Assembly: GCA_021775095.1 (NCBI GenBank)
Contig: JAJFII010000081.1
Coordinates: 1 to 33,611 of the forward strand
Direction of reading: 5' to 3'
Origin: Rhodospirillales bacterium
GTDB lineage: Bacteria; Pseudomonadota; Alphaproteobacteria; Rhodospirillales; Casp-alpha2
Length of the DNA: 33,611 bases
In this document: positions 15,278 to 24,311 of the stretch, in pieces
Layout: every line of letters starts with the position of its first letter
How positions within the stretch are numbered: the stretch's first letter is position 1
The notes under the pieces: generated by a model
Seen by the model: only the letters and a program-made list of their open reading frames with translations
The model's database searches: none
What the model was told of the DNA's origin: nothing
Program-made: the position numbers and the translations under genes

Positions 15278-16504
15278 GTGCGGCGTGTCGGTCGATTTTT
15301 ACCAGTTTTAATTATCCCGCTAATGGGTGGCTGCGCGTCGTCCGACTGTTTTGAGTGGTCCTGCGAACTGGACGCCCGGGACCTGCCAAAATACCAAACC
15401 TTTCTGCAGGCGCAGGATTTAACAAAACTCACCTTCGGCGAAAAAGAATACCGATACCAGTTGATCCAATGGATTGGCGAAAAACAGTTTGCCGCCGCCA
15501 AACAGGGGAACCAAAAATCCGACTATGACCAGTTCCTGAAATCCTACGCGGCCCTCGAAGCGGAAGCCGGTCAGACCTTTTCGGTTTATGCGGAAATTGC
15601 CAAAGCCCGATCTTCAGGCGATACAACCGTTGCCGAAGAACCCAAACCAATATTTTCAAAAGACGATTTTATTCCGAAAATCCCGCCCCTTCAGCTGGAA
15701 GTAACGGATGCGCAAATCACCATTGCGGCAAATCCGATCATCACCGAATTCAGGCAACCGGAACCGGTCGAACCCGAAGCGCTACCGACCCCGAATGCAC
15801 CCATCGACAGCCTGCTCAATCGCTCGATCTCACATTTTTCTGACAACAATTCCGATAGCGATCCATCGCAAAAGGAGCTCAAAAGGTTGATCGACGAGGC
15901 CGCCGCCCAGGGCGACTATGCAACCGCCTTTGAAGGCCTGATGAATTTTGCCAATCGCGATGACACCCATGCCCAATACCTGATTGGCCGCATGTACCAG
16001 GACGGCATCGGCGTCGACCAGAACTACCAAACGGCCATCGACTGGTTCGAAAAATCGTCAAACCAAAACGGCAACGATGCGAAGGGCGCGTTGCTCGAAA
16101 TGTACGAGGTCGGTCTGGGTGTACCGCAAACTGCCAGGGGATTGGTGACGTGGCATTTGCGAGCCGCAAAACTTGGTAATCCATCGGCCCAGACCCAGGT
16201 CGGCATCTTTTATGAGAATGGCGAAGGTGTTACCAAAAACCTGAACGAGGCCGCCAAATGGTATCGCCGGGCGGCCCTGCAGGGCAATCCAAATGCGCAA
16301 TTTCTGCTCGGTTGGATGTATGCCGAGGGCCAGGGTGTTGAGCTCGATTTTATCGAGGCTTATTCATGGTTTTATGTGGCTAATACCCGGGGTTTAGCAG
16401 ACGCCAGCCGGTTGATGAAACTGGTCCTGGAAGAACTGACGGCCGAGGAAATAAAGTCGGCACAGCAACGGGCCGATCAACGGGCGGCAAAACTACGGGG
16501 GTAA
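15278..16504 (+). CDS. Sel1-repeat lipoprotein
   Basis: 408 residues from GTG 15278, eight bases after a GAGGAGA ribosome site. The N-terminus 'LIIPLMGGC' is a lipobox with the lipidated cysteine at residue 19. Residues about 20-210 are hydrophilic with no recognised domain. Residues about 225-375 hold four Sel1/TPR-like repeats, clearest in 'AQYLIGRMYQDGIGVDQNY', 'AQTQVGIFYENGEGVTKNL' and 'AQFLLGWMYAEGQGVELDF'. Sel1 proteins act as adaptor scaffolds for protein complexes, here at the periplasmic face of a membrane. It is convergent with the coiled-coil gene. Partner unknown. Confidence 0.88.
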   Translation: MRRVGRFLPVLIIPLMGGCASSDCFEWSCELDARDLPKYQTFLQAQDLTKLTFGEKEYRYQLIQWIGEKQFAAAKQGNQKSDYDQFLKSYAALEAEAGQTFSVYAEIAKARSSGDTTVAEEPKPIFSKDDFIPKIPPLQLEVTDAQITIAANPIITEFRQPEPVEPEALPTPNAPIDSLLNRSISHFSDNNSDSDPSQKELKRLIDEAAAQGDYATAFEGLMNFANRDDTHAQYLIGRMYQDGIGVDQNYQTAIDWFEKSSNQNGNDAKGALLEMYEVGLGVPQTARGLVTWHLRAAKLGNPSAQTQVGIFYENGEGVTKNLNEAAKWYRRAALQGNPNAQFLLGWMYAEGQGVELDFIEAYSWFYVANTRGLADASRLMKLVLEELTAEEIKSAQQRADQRAAKLRG

Positions 16505-16536
16505 TCCCTATACCAGAGATTCAGTAATCTTTGGTC

Positions 16537-17418
16537 TTAACGCCGCCGCCTCAATCCAAACAGCAAACCCAACAGGGCAAGTCCCAGGGCACCGCCCAGA
16601 ATCAGCCGCTGCATCTCCAGTTCCTGAACCAATTTGGTTTGCAGGCGTGTTGCACCGTTGGCCTTTATGACCTCCGAGCGCAGGCGCGCAATATCCGCCT
16701 CGCGCTCCCGTGTTTTATAAAGCGCCTGATCCAGGTCGGCGTTTAATTCGGCGATGGTAGAACCGCGGGCACCGAGATCTTTTTCCAAAGTCCCGAGGTT
16801 TTGCTGCAGGGCTCCGAGATCCTTCTCCATCGTCCCCAGGTCTTTTTCCATGGTACCAATTTTGCCCCCGGCGCTGCCCAGGTCCTGTTTGGTGACATCC
16901 AGCTTAGCCCGTAAATCAATGATAATTCCGTCCTGTTCGCGAACCTTCGCATTTAAACCGTCAAGTAAACTTTGGTTGGCCACGGATTGTGTCTGCAGGG
17001 TGATTAAAAGTTTTTCCTTTTCCAACAGGCCCGCCACGGTCTGTTGATTGGCCGCCAGACGGCCTTCCAGTTCCTTTATACGCGTGGTTTTTACCAGGTC
17101 GCGCTCGGTATCGACGGCGGCGGTTTTTTGCTGTTCCGCGAGACGGTCCTGCAACGCTGTTACCAGGGTCTGGATTTTTACCATCTCCTGGTTCTTTTGT
17201 TGGATCTCCTGCTGTTTTTGCTGGATCTCGAGGGACAGGCTCGACACTTGATTTTCGCTGGCCTGCAGTTTGGCCGCCATGCCCGACAGCAAACCGCCTT
17301 TTGCGTTAATTTGTTTTTGCACTGCATCCGATGTCTGCCCAAGTGCAAAATTCGGGATAACATACAGGCAGGCGATTAAGCCCCAGGTTTTTAGTTTATA
17401 AGCCAAGGCACCGGTCAT
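16537..17418 (-). CDS. Exported coiled-coil protein with C-terminal membrane anchor
   Basis: 293 residues. A signal peptide ('KTWGLIACLYVIPNFALG') precedes a nearly continuous coiled coil (about residues 50-260) rich in Q, K, E and L, then one transmembrane helix ('LILGGALGLALLGLLFG') and a terminal RRRR on the cytoplasmic side. Within the coil, 'GTMEKDLGTMEKDLGALQQ' shows an exact seven-residue repeat. A type I topology with a large periplasmic coil is predicted. The start ATG 17418 follows GAGGG. No named family; a spacer or tether between envelope layers is one possibility, but nothing in the sequence proves it. Confidence 0.8.
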   Translation of the reverse strand: MTGALAYKLKTWGLIACLYVIPNFALGQTSDAVQKQINAKGGLLSGMAAKLQASENQVSSLSLEIQQKQQEIQQKNQEMVKIQTLVTALQDRLAEQQKTAAVDTERDLVKTTRIKELEGRLAANQQTVAGLLEKEKLLITLQTQSVANQSLLDGLNAKVREQDGIIIDLRAKLDVTKQDLGSAGGKIGTMEKDLGTMEKDLGALQQNLGTLEKDLGARGSTIAELNADLDQALYKTREREADIARLRSEVIKANGATRLQTKLVQELEMQRLILGGALGLALLGLLFGLRRRR

Positions 17419-17581
17419 TCATTTCCCTCGCGCGTTAAATTCTTTTTCCTGTGCCCTTATTTCCTAGGCCAATTTGACAGTTATCAATTCACAATAGACG
17501 GTTGTCTGTAAATATAACAAAAACTGCAGATTTGCGAAACCGCAAGTTAGTCGACATGTATAAACCTGAGAAGAAAACCAT

Positions 17582-17612
17582 AAAAAAGGCCACCTGCCAA
17601 TCCCAGGTGGCC
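17582..17612 (-). terminator. Intrinsic terminator of mmsA
   Basis: On the minus strand GGCCACCTG and CAGGTGGCC form a perfect 9-bp stem around a 7-nt loop, followed directly by TTTTTT. It lies 36 bases beyond the mmsA stop codon. Confidence 0.92.
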
Positions 17613-17647
17613 CGCTTTATGGGTTCATATCTGGACCGATTAGGGAA

Positions 17648-19159
17648 TCAATGGCCGGTATCACTGCCGCTATGGAAGTTAAATACAGCCCCTTCTTTGA
17701 TGCCTGACGGCCAGCGGGCGGTCACGGTTTTGAGTTTTGTATAAAACCGCACCCCTTCCATGCCATGCACCGCATGATCGCCAAATAACGAGGCTTTCCA
17801 ACCCCCAAAACTATGGTAGGCAACGGGAACCGGGATCGGAACATTGACACCAACCATGCCAATGTTCACGTCCTGGGTGAAATCACGGGCCGCGTCACCG
17901 TCGCGGGTAAAAATCGCCGCACCGTTACCATATTCATGGTCAATGACCATTTGTTTGGCTTCTTCATAGGTTTTTGCCCGAACAACGGACAACACCGGGC
18001 CAAAAATCTCGTCTTTATAGATCGACATGTCGGTGGTCACCCGGTCAAACAGGGTGCCGCCCACATAGAATCCATTTTCGTACCCCTGCAGGCGGACACC
18101 GCGACCATCGACTACCAGTTCCGCACCGGCGGCAACGCCCTGATCAATATAATCTTCAATGCGCGCTTTGGCTTCTTTGGTCACCACCGGCCCCATTTCT
18201 GCTGCCGGGTCGTTATAGGGGCCAATCTTAAGGCTTTGCACTTTGGGCGCCATGCGGTGAACAAACGCGTCGGCGGTTTCGTCGCCGACGGCAACGGCAA
18301 CCGAGATCGCCATACAGCGCTCGCCGGCAGAGCCGTAGGCCGCCCCCATGGCGGCGTCGGCGGCCTGATCGAGATCCGCATCGGGCATAATCACCATATG
18401 GTTTTTAGCACCACACAGGGCCTGTACCCGTTTGCCGTTGGCACAACCGGTTTCATAGATATAACGGCCAATGGCCGTCGACCCGACAAAACTAATGGCA
18501 CCGACGGTTGGGTCAGACAACAAAACATCAACCGCTTCTTTATCACCGTTAATGACGTTCAAAACCCCCTTCGGCGCACCGGCCTCAAACATCAGTTCGG
18601 CCAGCCGGATGCCACAGGACGGGTCCCTTTCCGAGGGTTTAAGGATAAAGGTATTGCCCGTTGCCAGGGCCATTGGAAACATCCACATGGGGACCATGGC
18701 GGGGAAGTTAAAGGGCGTAATCCCGGCGCAAACTCCGACCGGTTGGCGCGCCGACATGACGTCAACTCCATTGGCAACACTTTGTGAATATTCACCCTTC
18801 AACAAATGGGGAATGCCACAGGCGAACTCGACGACCTCGAGGCCGCGGGTGATGGAACCTTTTGCATCATCAAGGATTTTGCCGTGCTCCGTCGAAACCA
18901 ACTCGGCCAGTTCGTCCATATGTTTTAAAATCAGATCGCGAAATTTAAACAAAACCTGCGCCCGCTTGGCGGCAGGCGTCGCCGACCAGCCGGGCAGGGC
19001 CGCAGCAGCCGAGGCAATGGCACCACGCACTTCATCTGCACTGGCCAGAGGCACCTGTTTCGATATGTCTCCGGTGGCCGGATTATAAACGTCAGCAAAA
19101 CGTCCACTTGTCCCTTTGCGTCGTTCGCCGTCGATATAATGAAAAAGCTCCTGGGTCAT
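17648..19159 (-). CDS. mmsA: CoA-acylating (methyl)malonate-semialdehyde dehydrogenase
   Basis: 503 residues, standard length. The enzyme oxidises methylmalonate or malonate semialdehyde with NAD and CoA to propionyl-CoA or acetyl-CoA plus CO2, linking valine, beta-alanine and inositol breakdown to central metabolism. Marks are 'GITPFNFPAMVPMWMFPMA', 'ILKPSERDPS' and the catalytic C282 in 'GSAGERCMAIS'. At the usual aldehyde-dehydrogenase base position it has 'ALCGAKNHMV' with no glutamate, as CoA-acylating members do. GAGGAG precedes the ATG. It is divergent from a polyamine-type transporter; polyamine or beta-alanine breakdown to malonate semialdehyde would join the two. Confidence 0.95.
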   Translation of the reverse strand: MTQELFHYIDGERRKGTSGRFADVYNPATGDISKQVPLASADEVRGAIASAAAALPGWSATPAAKRAQVLFKFRDLILKHMDELAELVSTEHGKILDDAKGSITRGLEVVEFACGIPHLLKGEYSQSVANGVDVMSARQPVGVCAGITPFNFPAMVPMWMFPMALATGNTFILKPSERDPSCGIRLAELMFEAGAPKGVLNVINGDKEAVDVLLSDPTVGAISFVGSTAIGRYIYETGCANGKRVQALCGAKNHMVIMPDADLDQAADAAMGAAYGSAGERCMAISVAVAVGDETADAFVHRMAPKVQSLKIGPYNDPAAEMGPVVTKEAKARIEDYIDQGVAAGAELVVDGRGVRLQGYENGFYVGGTLFDRVTTDMSIYKDEIFGPVLSVVRAKTYEEAKQMVIDHEYGNGAAIFTRDGDAARDFTQDVNIGMVGVNVPIPVPVAYHSFGGWKASLFGDHAVHGMEGVRFYTKLKTVTARWPSGIKEGAVFNFHSGSDTGH

Positions 19160-19377
19160 GGTCAGCTCCTCTGTTTGTTGGTTTGTGGGGATTGCAGGTT
19201 AAAAGGCTGATTAAAGGCATTTTCTCGGAGTCGCAACCGGAAAACTCAAAATTAACGCCAACGGTATGGGTCTTTGGCCCTTGGACTCCTTTATTCGCCT
19301 GAACTGGACCTAACAACAGCGCCCTCCGATCGAACAGGATTATGGGTGGGTAGCGAGATATTGACGGATCGCATTAA

Positions 19378-19398
19378 AATCAATTTCTTGAATTGATT
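19378..19398. promoter_or_regulatory. Inverted repeat in the mmsA/transporter divergent region
   Basis: AATCAATT (19378-19385) and AATTGATT (19391-19398) form a perfect 8-bp inverted repeat around TCTTG. The 338-bp region 19160-19497 holds no gene; TTGACG at 19361 is a possible -35 but I see no convincing -10. The repeat is a candidate operator for mmsA, the transporter, or both. Confidence 0.4.
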
Positions 19399-19497
19399 GA
19401 CCTTAAGGCACCGGCGGTTTCATACTTGCGTCTGAACCAATGCTTAAACGGGTCGCACATAAACAGGGACCCGGAAAACAATTACAGGAGAGATTTA

Positions 19498-20667
19498 ATG
19501 ACAACCCAAAAACCGACTTCAAGTGAGTTGAACGCCAGGGCGGCCAAGGCTTTTACCCGCCGTTCAATGCTCAAAAGTGCATCCGCCGCCGGCACCGTTG
19601 CCATTGCCAGCCCGTGGATCGTCAAAGATGCGTTTTCGTCATCGGGCGAAATTAATATTCTGATGTGGTCCGACTACCTGCCCGAAAAATTTATTGCCGA
19701 CTTCACGGCAGCTTCAGGCATCAAAATCAATTACACCGGCATCGGCTCGAACGAAGAAATCATCAACAAGATGTAAGCCAATAAGGGTCAGGGATTTGAT
19801 ATTGTCTCGCCAACCAACAACCAAAACCTCGAGTGGGGTCCCCTGGAGCTTTTGCAGCCCTTCAACATGAACAACGTGCCCATCGACAAGGTTAATCCGG
19901 CGATGTCGAAAATTGGTACCGACGGCTGGAACTTTAAGGGCAAAGGGTCCCACTGGCTGCCGCATATTTGGGGAACCGAGGGGATTGCATGGCGTACCGA
20001 CAAATGGGCACCGGCTGGCGCGGCGCCCAGTTACGGCGATGTCTGGTCAGACGCAAACGCCGGAAAAACCATGGGTCGTCCACACTCCATGATGTTGGGT
20101 GCCGGTCTGTACATGGAAACCGTCGGTGAGCTGAATAAGGGCGATATGTGGAAGGCTTACGAGTCGGAAACAACCATGCGGCCGATTTGGGACAAGGTTT
20201 CGTCGTGGTGTATAGCCCGCAAAAAGAACCTGAAACTGCTGTGGAACGATGCGGACACTCAAAAGAACGGCCTGCTGAACGAAGGCGTTATCGTAGGCCA
20301 GACCTGGGATGGCCCGCCGATGGCCCTGAAAACCGCTGGCGAGCCAGTCATGTATCAGGCACCTCTTGAAGGTTCCATGGCCTGGGTCGACGGCATAGCA
20401 ATGCCCATCGGTGCCAAAAACATGGAACAGATCTACGAATTCATCAAGTTTGCGTTTGACGCCAAACATGCGGGTGTTGCCATTGATTCCCATGGTTATA
20501 ACTCACCTGTTTTGGGTGCCGATACGTTTGCTGGTGCCGCCTACAAGAAAAACTTCTCGGACGCCTATCCGGGTAATTCCCTGGCCAACCTCAATCCTTG
20601 GCCACCGCAAGCCCCGTGGTATGCGGAAGTGCGTACGGAATATGTCAACAAGTTTAAAAGCGCATAA
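19498..20667 (+). pseudogene. Spermidine/putrescine-type ABC substrate-binding protein, interrupted by an in-frame TAA
   Basis: Starting at ATG 19498 (AGGAG seven bases upstream) the frame runs 92 codons to a TAA at 19774-19776 and then continues unbroken in the same frame to 20665-20667, 389 codon positions in all. Both halves are one binding protein of the PotD/PotF type: a Tat-like signal ('FTRRSMLKSASAAGTVAIA'), 'INILMWSDYLPEKFI', then after the stop 'ANKGQGFDIVSPTNNQNLEW', 'GSHWLPHIWGTEGIAW' and 'LLWNDADTQKNGLLNEG'. A single substitution from a sense codon such as AAA explains the stop. It may be a true nonsense mutation, a sequencing error or, less likely, readthrough. It heads the transporter operon. 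Confidence 0.88.
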
Positions 20668-20685
20668 TCCGAGCTGACGAAAACA

Positions 20686-20718
20686 CGACTTCCGGCTTAT
20701 CAACAAAGCCGGAAGTCG
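20686..20718 (+). terminator. Intercistronic hairpin after the binding-protein gene
   Basis: CGACTTCCGGCTT and AAGCCGGAAGTCG form a perfect 13-bp stem with a 7-nt loop, followed after 10 bases by T6 (20729-20734). Located between binding protein and ATPase, it would stabilise the upstream message or partly terminate transcription, the usual way binding proteins are made in excess over the membrane parts. Confidence 0.7.
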
Positions 20719-20897
20719 CAGTTATGGGTTTTTTCCTTACGGCGCTCCGAACGGGGCAATCGACGGTGCCGCAAAGAAAAAAATCAAAACATAAAAGATC
20801 AAAACGACACAATATGAGAACACGATATGAGAGTTAGGGTAAGCTTCCGCAGCGCGAAGCGAGGTCGAAGCGGTATAAACCGTTAAGGGGGAATAAA

Positions 20898-22010
20898 ATG
20901 AGCAAAGGTGTTGGCGTAAATCTGCAGGATGTTTGGATCCGATTTGGTGAATTTGTCGCCGTTCGCGAAGCCAATGTGGATATCGAGGGCGGCGCCTTTT
21001 TTTCCTTTTTGGGCCCATCGGGTTGTGGGAAAACCACCATCCTACGATCCGTCTCCGGGTTTTTGGAGCCCAGTCAAGGGAAAGTCCTGATCGGTGGCAA
21101 CGACATGGCCGGTATTGGCCCAAACAAACGGCCCACCGCTTTGATATTCCAGAACCTGGCCCTGTTTCCGTTGATGAAGGTCTGGGAAAATATTGCCTTT
21201 TCCCTGGAAGTCCAGGGGGTCGGCACGGCCGCACGGCGTAAAAGAGCGGACGAACTTCTCGAAATGATTGCCCTGACCGGGCAGGGTGACAAGTTGCCGT
21301 CGGAACTGTCGGGCGGGCAAAAACAACGGGTCGCCATTGCCCGTGCGCTGTGCGCGGAACCGGATGTATTGTTGCTTGATGAGCCGCTTTCCGCCCTCGA
21401 TTTAAAACTCCGCCAACACATGCGCACGGAGCTGCGGGAAATTCAGCAGCGCGTCGGCATTACTTTTATTTATATCACCCACGACCAGGGCGAAGCCCTG
21501 ACCATGTCCGACCATGTGGCGGTGATGAAAGCCGGGGTGATCGACCAGATTGCCGACGGCCAGACCATTTACGACGATCCGTCGACGGCCTTTGTTGCCT
21601 CGTTTGTCGGTGAAAACAACGTGTTCCGGGGCAAGGTGAAGTCAATCGATGGTGACAGTGCACTGATATCGACCAACCGGTCCGGCGATTTGATCTCGAG
21701 AATTCCAGCCGGAGCCAAAGGAAAATTAGCCGTCGGCGACGATGCCATGATGTTTATTCGCCCGGAAGCCCTGAATATCGCAGGAACCAAAACACCCGCC
21801 AACAACCACATTACGGCACTTGTCCTCAACGAAGAGTTCGAAGGCCAGACCTTTAACGTCTTCCTCGAGGGCGACGGCGGCAAGGAAATGAAGATGTCCC
21901 TGGTCAACCAGGGAAAGGCCCGGCAATCAGCAAAAGGCTCGTCACTGACGTTGGAGTATGCGGCCGATCAGGCCGTTGCACTCCCCGCCGGTGAACTGGC
22001 CAGCGAATAG
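20898..22010 (+). CDS. Polyamine-type ABC transporter ATP-binding protein (PotA-like)
   Basis: 370 residues with all ABC motifs: Walker A 'GPSGCGKTT' (39-47), Q-loop 'FQNLALFPLMKV', signature 'LSGGQKQRVAIARAL', Walker B 'VLLLDEPLSALD' and H-loop 'ITHDQGEA', then a C-terminal TOBE-type domain (about 285-360). The Q-loop has LMKV where PotA usually has HMTV. It energises import by the two permeases downstream, at the cytoplasmic face. AAGGGGG precedes the ATG, 230 bp after the binding-protein gene; the permease follows after a short gap. Confidence 0.95.
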   Translation: MSKGVGVNLQDVWIRFGEFVAVREANVDIEGGAFFSFLGPSGCGKTTILRSVSGFLEPSQGKVLIGGNDMAGIGPNKRPTALIFQNLALFPLMKVWENIAFSLEVQGVGTAARRKRADELLEMIALTGQGDKLPSELSGGQKQRVAIARALCAEPDVLLLDEPLSALDLKLRQHMRTELREIQQRVGITFIYITHDQGEALTMSDHVAVMKAGVIDQIADGQTIYDDPSTAFVASFVGENNVFRGKVKSIDGDSALISTNRSGDLISRIPAGAKGKLAVGDDAMMFIRPEALNIAGTKTPANNHITALVLNEEFEGQTFNVFLEGDGGKEMKMSLVNQGKARQSAKGSSLTLEYAADQAVALPAGELASE

Positions 22011-22020
22011 GAGGCCGGTA

Positions 22021-22950
22021 ATGAATATCGCTTCCATTTTTAAAGGTTTCATCAATCGAAATGGCTGGGGACTTGGCAGTTATTTGTTAATTGCCGTCGG
22101 GTTTTGGCTGATCATATTGATCATCCTGCCGCAGTTATCGATGCTCGATTTCTCCTTCCGCCATCATTTGCCACCACCGGAAATGGGCGGTCCGAAAGAC
22201 ACCTATACCTTCGAACATTACAAATTTCTGGCGCTCGGTGCCCAGGGCGCGGACCAGTCCTACAATGTGGTAGATCTTGGGGTCTTTGTCCGCACGCTGG
22301 TCGCGGCGTTTTTTGTTACCATTCTGGATTTACTGCTTTGTTATCCCCTGGCTTATTATTTGGGTCAGGCATCGGGCAGCGGTTACACACGAATTTTGGT
22401 GCTGTTTTTGATTATCCCCTACTGGGTCAATGAAATTTTGCGGGCTTTTGCTTTCCGGATTATTTTCGGCGACAGCGGGGTTATCAACGAAATGATGATG
22501 ACCATGGGTCTGATCGACAACCCCATCGATTTCATCCGCGATAACATCGCGCTGTATTCGGGACTGGGTTACGCCTACATCCTGCTGATGATTTTCCCCA
22601 TGTACAATGTCATCGAAAGCCTCGATCGCAATCAGATTGAAGCGGCAAGGGACATGGGCGCACCGTGGTGGCGCATTCACTGGCGGATCGTTATCCCCTA
22701 CGCCAAACCGGGTATTTCGTCGGGTTGTACCATGGTCTTTATGTTGTCGGCCGGGGCTTTGGCGGCACCACAAATTTTAGGCGGACCGTCGAGCCTGTGG
22801 TTTACCCAGATCATTTACCAGTGGTTTAACCAGGGCGGCAATTGGCCTCGGGGGGCGGCCTATGCCATCGTCCTGCTGACGGTTTGTATTGTTATTGTGT
22901 TGTCGGCCATGCGCCTGTTCAAAGTTAAAATGGGGGACATCGGCAAATGA
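22021..22950 (+). CDS. Polyamine-type ABC transporter permease 1 (PotB-like)
   Basis: 309 residues from ATG 22021, chosen for the AGGAGG ribosome site overlapping the upstream gene's end. Six transmembrane helices are visible, beginning with 'SYLLIAVGFWLIILIILPQL', with a large first periplasmic loop. The cytoplasmic coupling loop that docks on the ATPase is 'EAARDMGAPWWRIHWRIVIP'. Its stop overlaps the start of the second permease (ATGA), so the two subunits are made together. Confidence 0.94.
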   Translation: MNIASIFKGFINRNGWGLGSYLLIAVGFWLIILIILPQLSMLDFSFRHHLPPPEMGGPKDTYTFEHYKFLALGAQGADQSYNVVDLGVFVRTLVAAFFVTILDLLLCYPLAYYLGQASGSGYTRILVLFLIIPYWVNEILRAFAFRIIFGDSGVINEMMMTMGLIDNPIDFIRDNIALYSGLGYAYILLMIFPMYNVIESLDRNQIEAARDMGAPWWRIHWRIVIPYAKPGISSGCTMVFMLSAGALAAPQILGGPSSLWFTQIIYQWFNQGGNWPRGAAYAIVLLTVCIVIVLSAMRLFKVKMGDIGK

Positions 22951-24245
22951 AGTCGCAAAACCTCGTTCTTAGAATATTCCTTGGCCTTTATCTGGCGGTT
23001 TTCTTTGGATACCTGCTCGGGCCGTTGATCATCATGGGCATTACAGCCTTCAATTCGCCCGGTTTTCCCCGGGCAACCCCCTGGGAATGCTTGACCTTCG
23101 AATGGTTTGATGTTTTGGCCAACGACAAACGCATTATGAACGGCCTGAAAAACAGCCTGATTGTCGGGTCCGGGACCGTTGTCCTGTCGGTCGCGTTAGG
23201 CCTTGCCGGGGCTTTGATGCTGACCCAGATATACCCCAAACTGCGGGCAACTTTTTATACGGTGGTCATTGCGCCAATTTTGATCCCAGGCGTTGTTTTA
23301 GGCATTTCCACTTTGGTATTTTGGGATCGTCTGAACATTATGCTTGGCTTCAGTGGCGATAGTTTCCTGCATAACGGCATTTTCCTGACGATCCTCGGCC
23401 AATCGACCTTTATCGCTTCCTATTGCATGCTGGTGTTCCTGGCCCGCTTACAGCGCTACGACACCGGCCTGACAGAAGCTGCCCTGGATTTGGGGGCAAC
23501 CAATGTGCAGGCCTTCCGCAAAATCCTGGTGCCGTTCCTGATGCCGGCCATTGCCTCGGCCGCCGTGTTGGCGTTTCTGGCATCGTTTGAGAACTACAAC
23601 ACAACAACCTTTACTTTTGGCAAATACCCGACCCTAACCATCGAACTGGCGCAAAAGGTCAGATACGGCATCAATCCGTCGATTTCGGCCCTGGCCTTTA
23701 CGATTGTTGTATTGACGATTTTTGCCGCCGTTGTGCATGAGGTTTCGCAGCGACGCAAACAACTGGCCCTGGCCAACGGCGCGCCCATCAGTGCCGTCGG
23801 TGGAAGTTTCCAGTTACCGGGTTTCCTGCGCGGCAACCCCGCTGCCATCGTTTTGCTGGTTCTGACGGTCGGTGCCGTCGCCACCATCAGTTTTGCCAGT
23901 ACCTACAGCCCCGAGGCCTGCAAAGTCGACGTCCGTGAGCAAAAACGCGAGTTGCAAAAACAACAAATCGAAAAGATTCAGCAGCAGCGCCAGCAACAGA
24001 AACTCGATAAGGCTCTCCAGGGCCCCAATATCTTCGGTCCGGATAAATCAAAAGTCGCCCCGGCTCCCGGTGCGGCACCACAAAGCCCCGGCAAAGGTGC
24101 TTTTGGTGGTGTTTTTGCGCCGGGCAATCTGGACAAAGCGACACCCAAACCGGAAAGCAAAATAGAAAGCCCGGGCAAAGGAACTTTTGGTAATGTCTTT
24201 GCACCGAGTAATTTGGGGGAACCCGCACCCGAAGCACCGAAATAA
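22947..24245 (+). CDS. Polyamine-type ABC transporter permease 2 (PotC-like) with extra C-terminal tail
   Basis: 432 residues, about 150 more than usual for PotC-type permeases. The first 285 residues are an ordinary six-helix subunit with the coupling loop 'EAALDLGATNVQAFRKILVP'. They are followed by a seventh hydrophobic helix ('NPAAIVLLVLTVGAVATIS', about 298-316) and a hydrophilic tail: a Gln/Lys/Arg-rich coil ('KRELQKQQIEKIQQQRQQQK') and two copies of a motif like 'SPGKGAFGGVFAP' (near residues 380 and 408) in a Pro/Ala-rich context. The seventh helix would put the tail in the periplasm, where it might contact the binding protein or the cell wall. The tail keeps the GC and codon style of the gene, so it is not an obvious frameshift. 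Confidence 0.93.
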   Translation: MKSQNLVLRIFLGLYLAVFFGYLLGPLIIMGITAFNSPGFPRATPWECLTFEWFDVLANDKRIMNGLKNSLIVGSGTVVLSVALGLAGALMLTQIYPKLRATFYTVVIAPILIPGVVLGISTLVFWDRLNIMLGFSGDSFLHNGIFLTILGQSTFIASYCMLVFLARLQRYDTGLTEAALDLGATNVQAFRKILVPFLMPAIASAAVLAFLASFENYNTTTFTFGKYPTLTIELAQKVRYGINPSISALAFTIVVLTIFAAVVHEVSQRRKQLALANGAPISAVGGSFQLPGFLRGNPAAIVLLVLTVGAVATISFASTYSPEACKVDVREQKRELQKQQIEKIQQQRQQQKLDKALQGPNIFGPDKSKVAPAPGAAPQSPGKGAFGGVFAPGNLDKATPKPESKIESPGKGTFGNVFAPSNLGEPAPEAPK

Positions 24246-24311
24246 GGGTTACCGCCAGCCTTACTTTAACGGCCCGCCCCTTGGTCGGTCGATTAATGCC
24301 TTTCCGGGCTA

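Noticed and set aside
20737-20823. A 28-codon minus-strand frame from GTG that encodes a hydrophobic peptide ending in 'APSIAPFGAP'
   Set aside because: No ribosome-binding site, antisense to the transporter leader, and hydrophobicity is expected from any T-rich strand.
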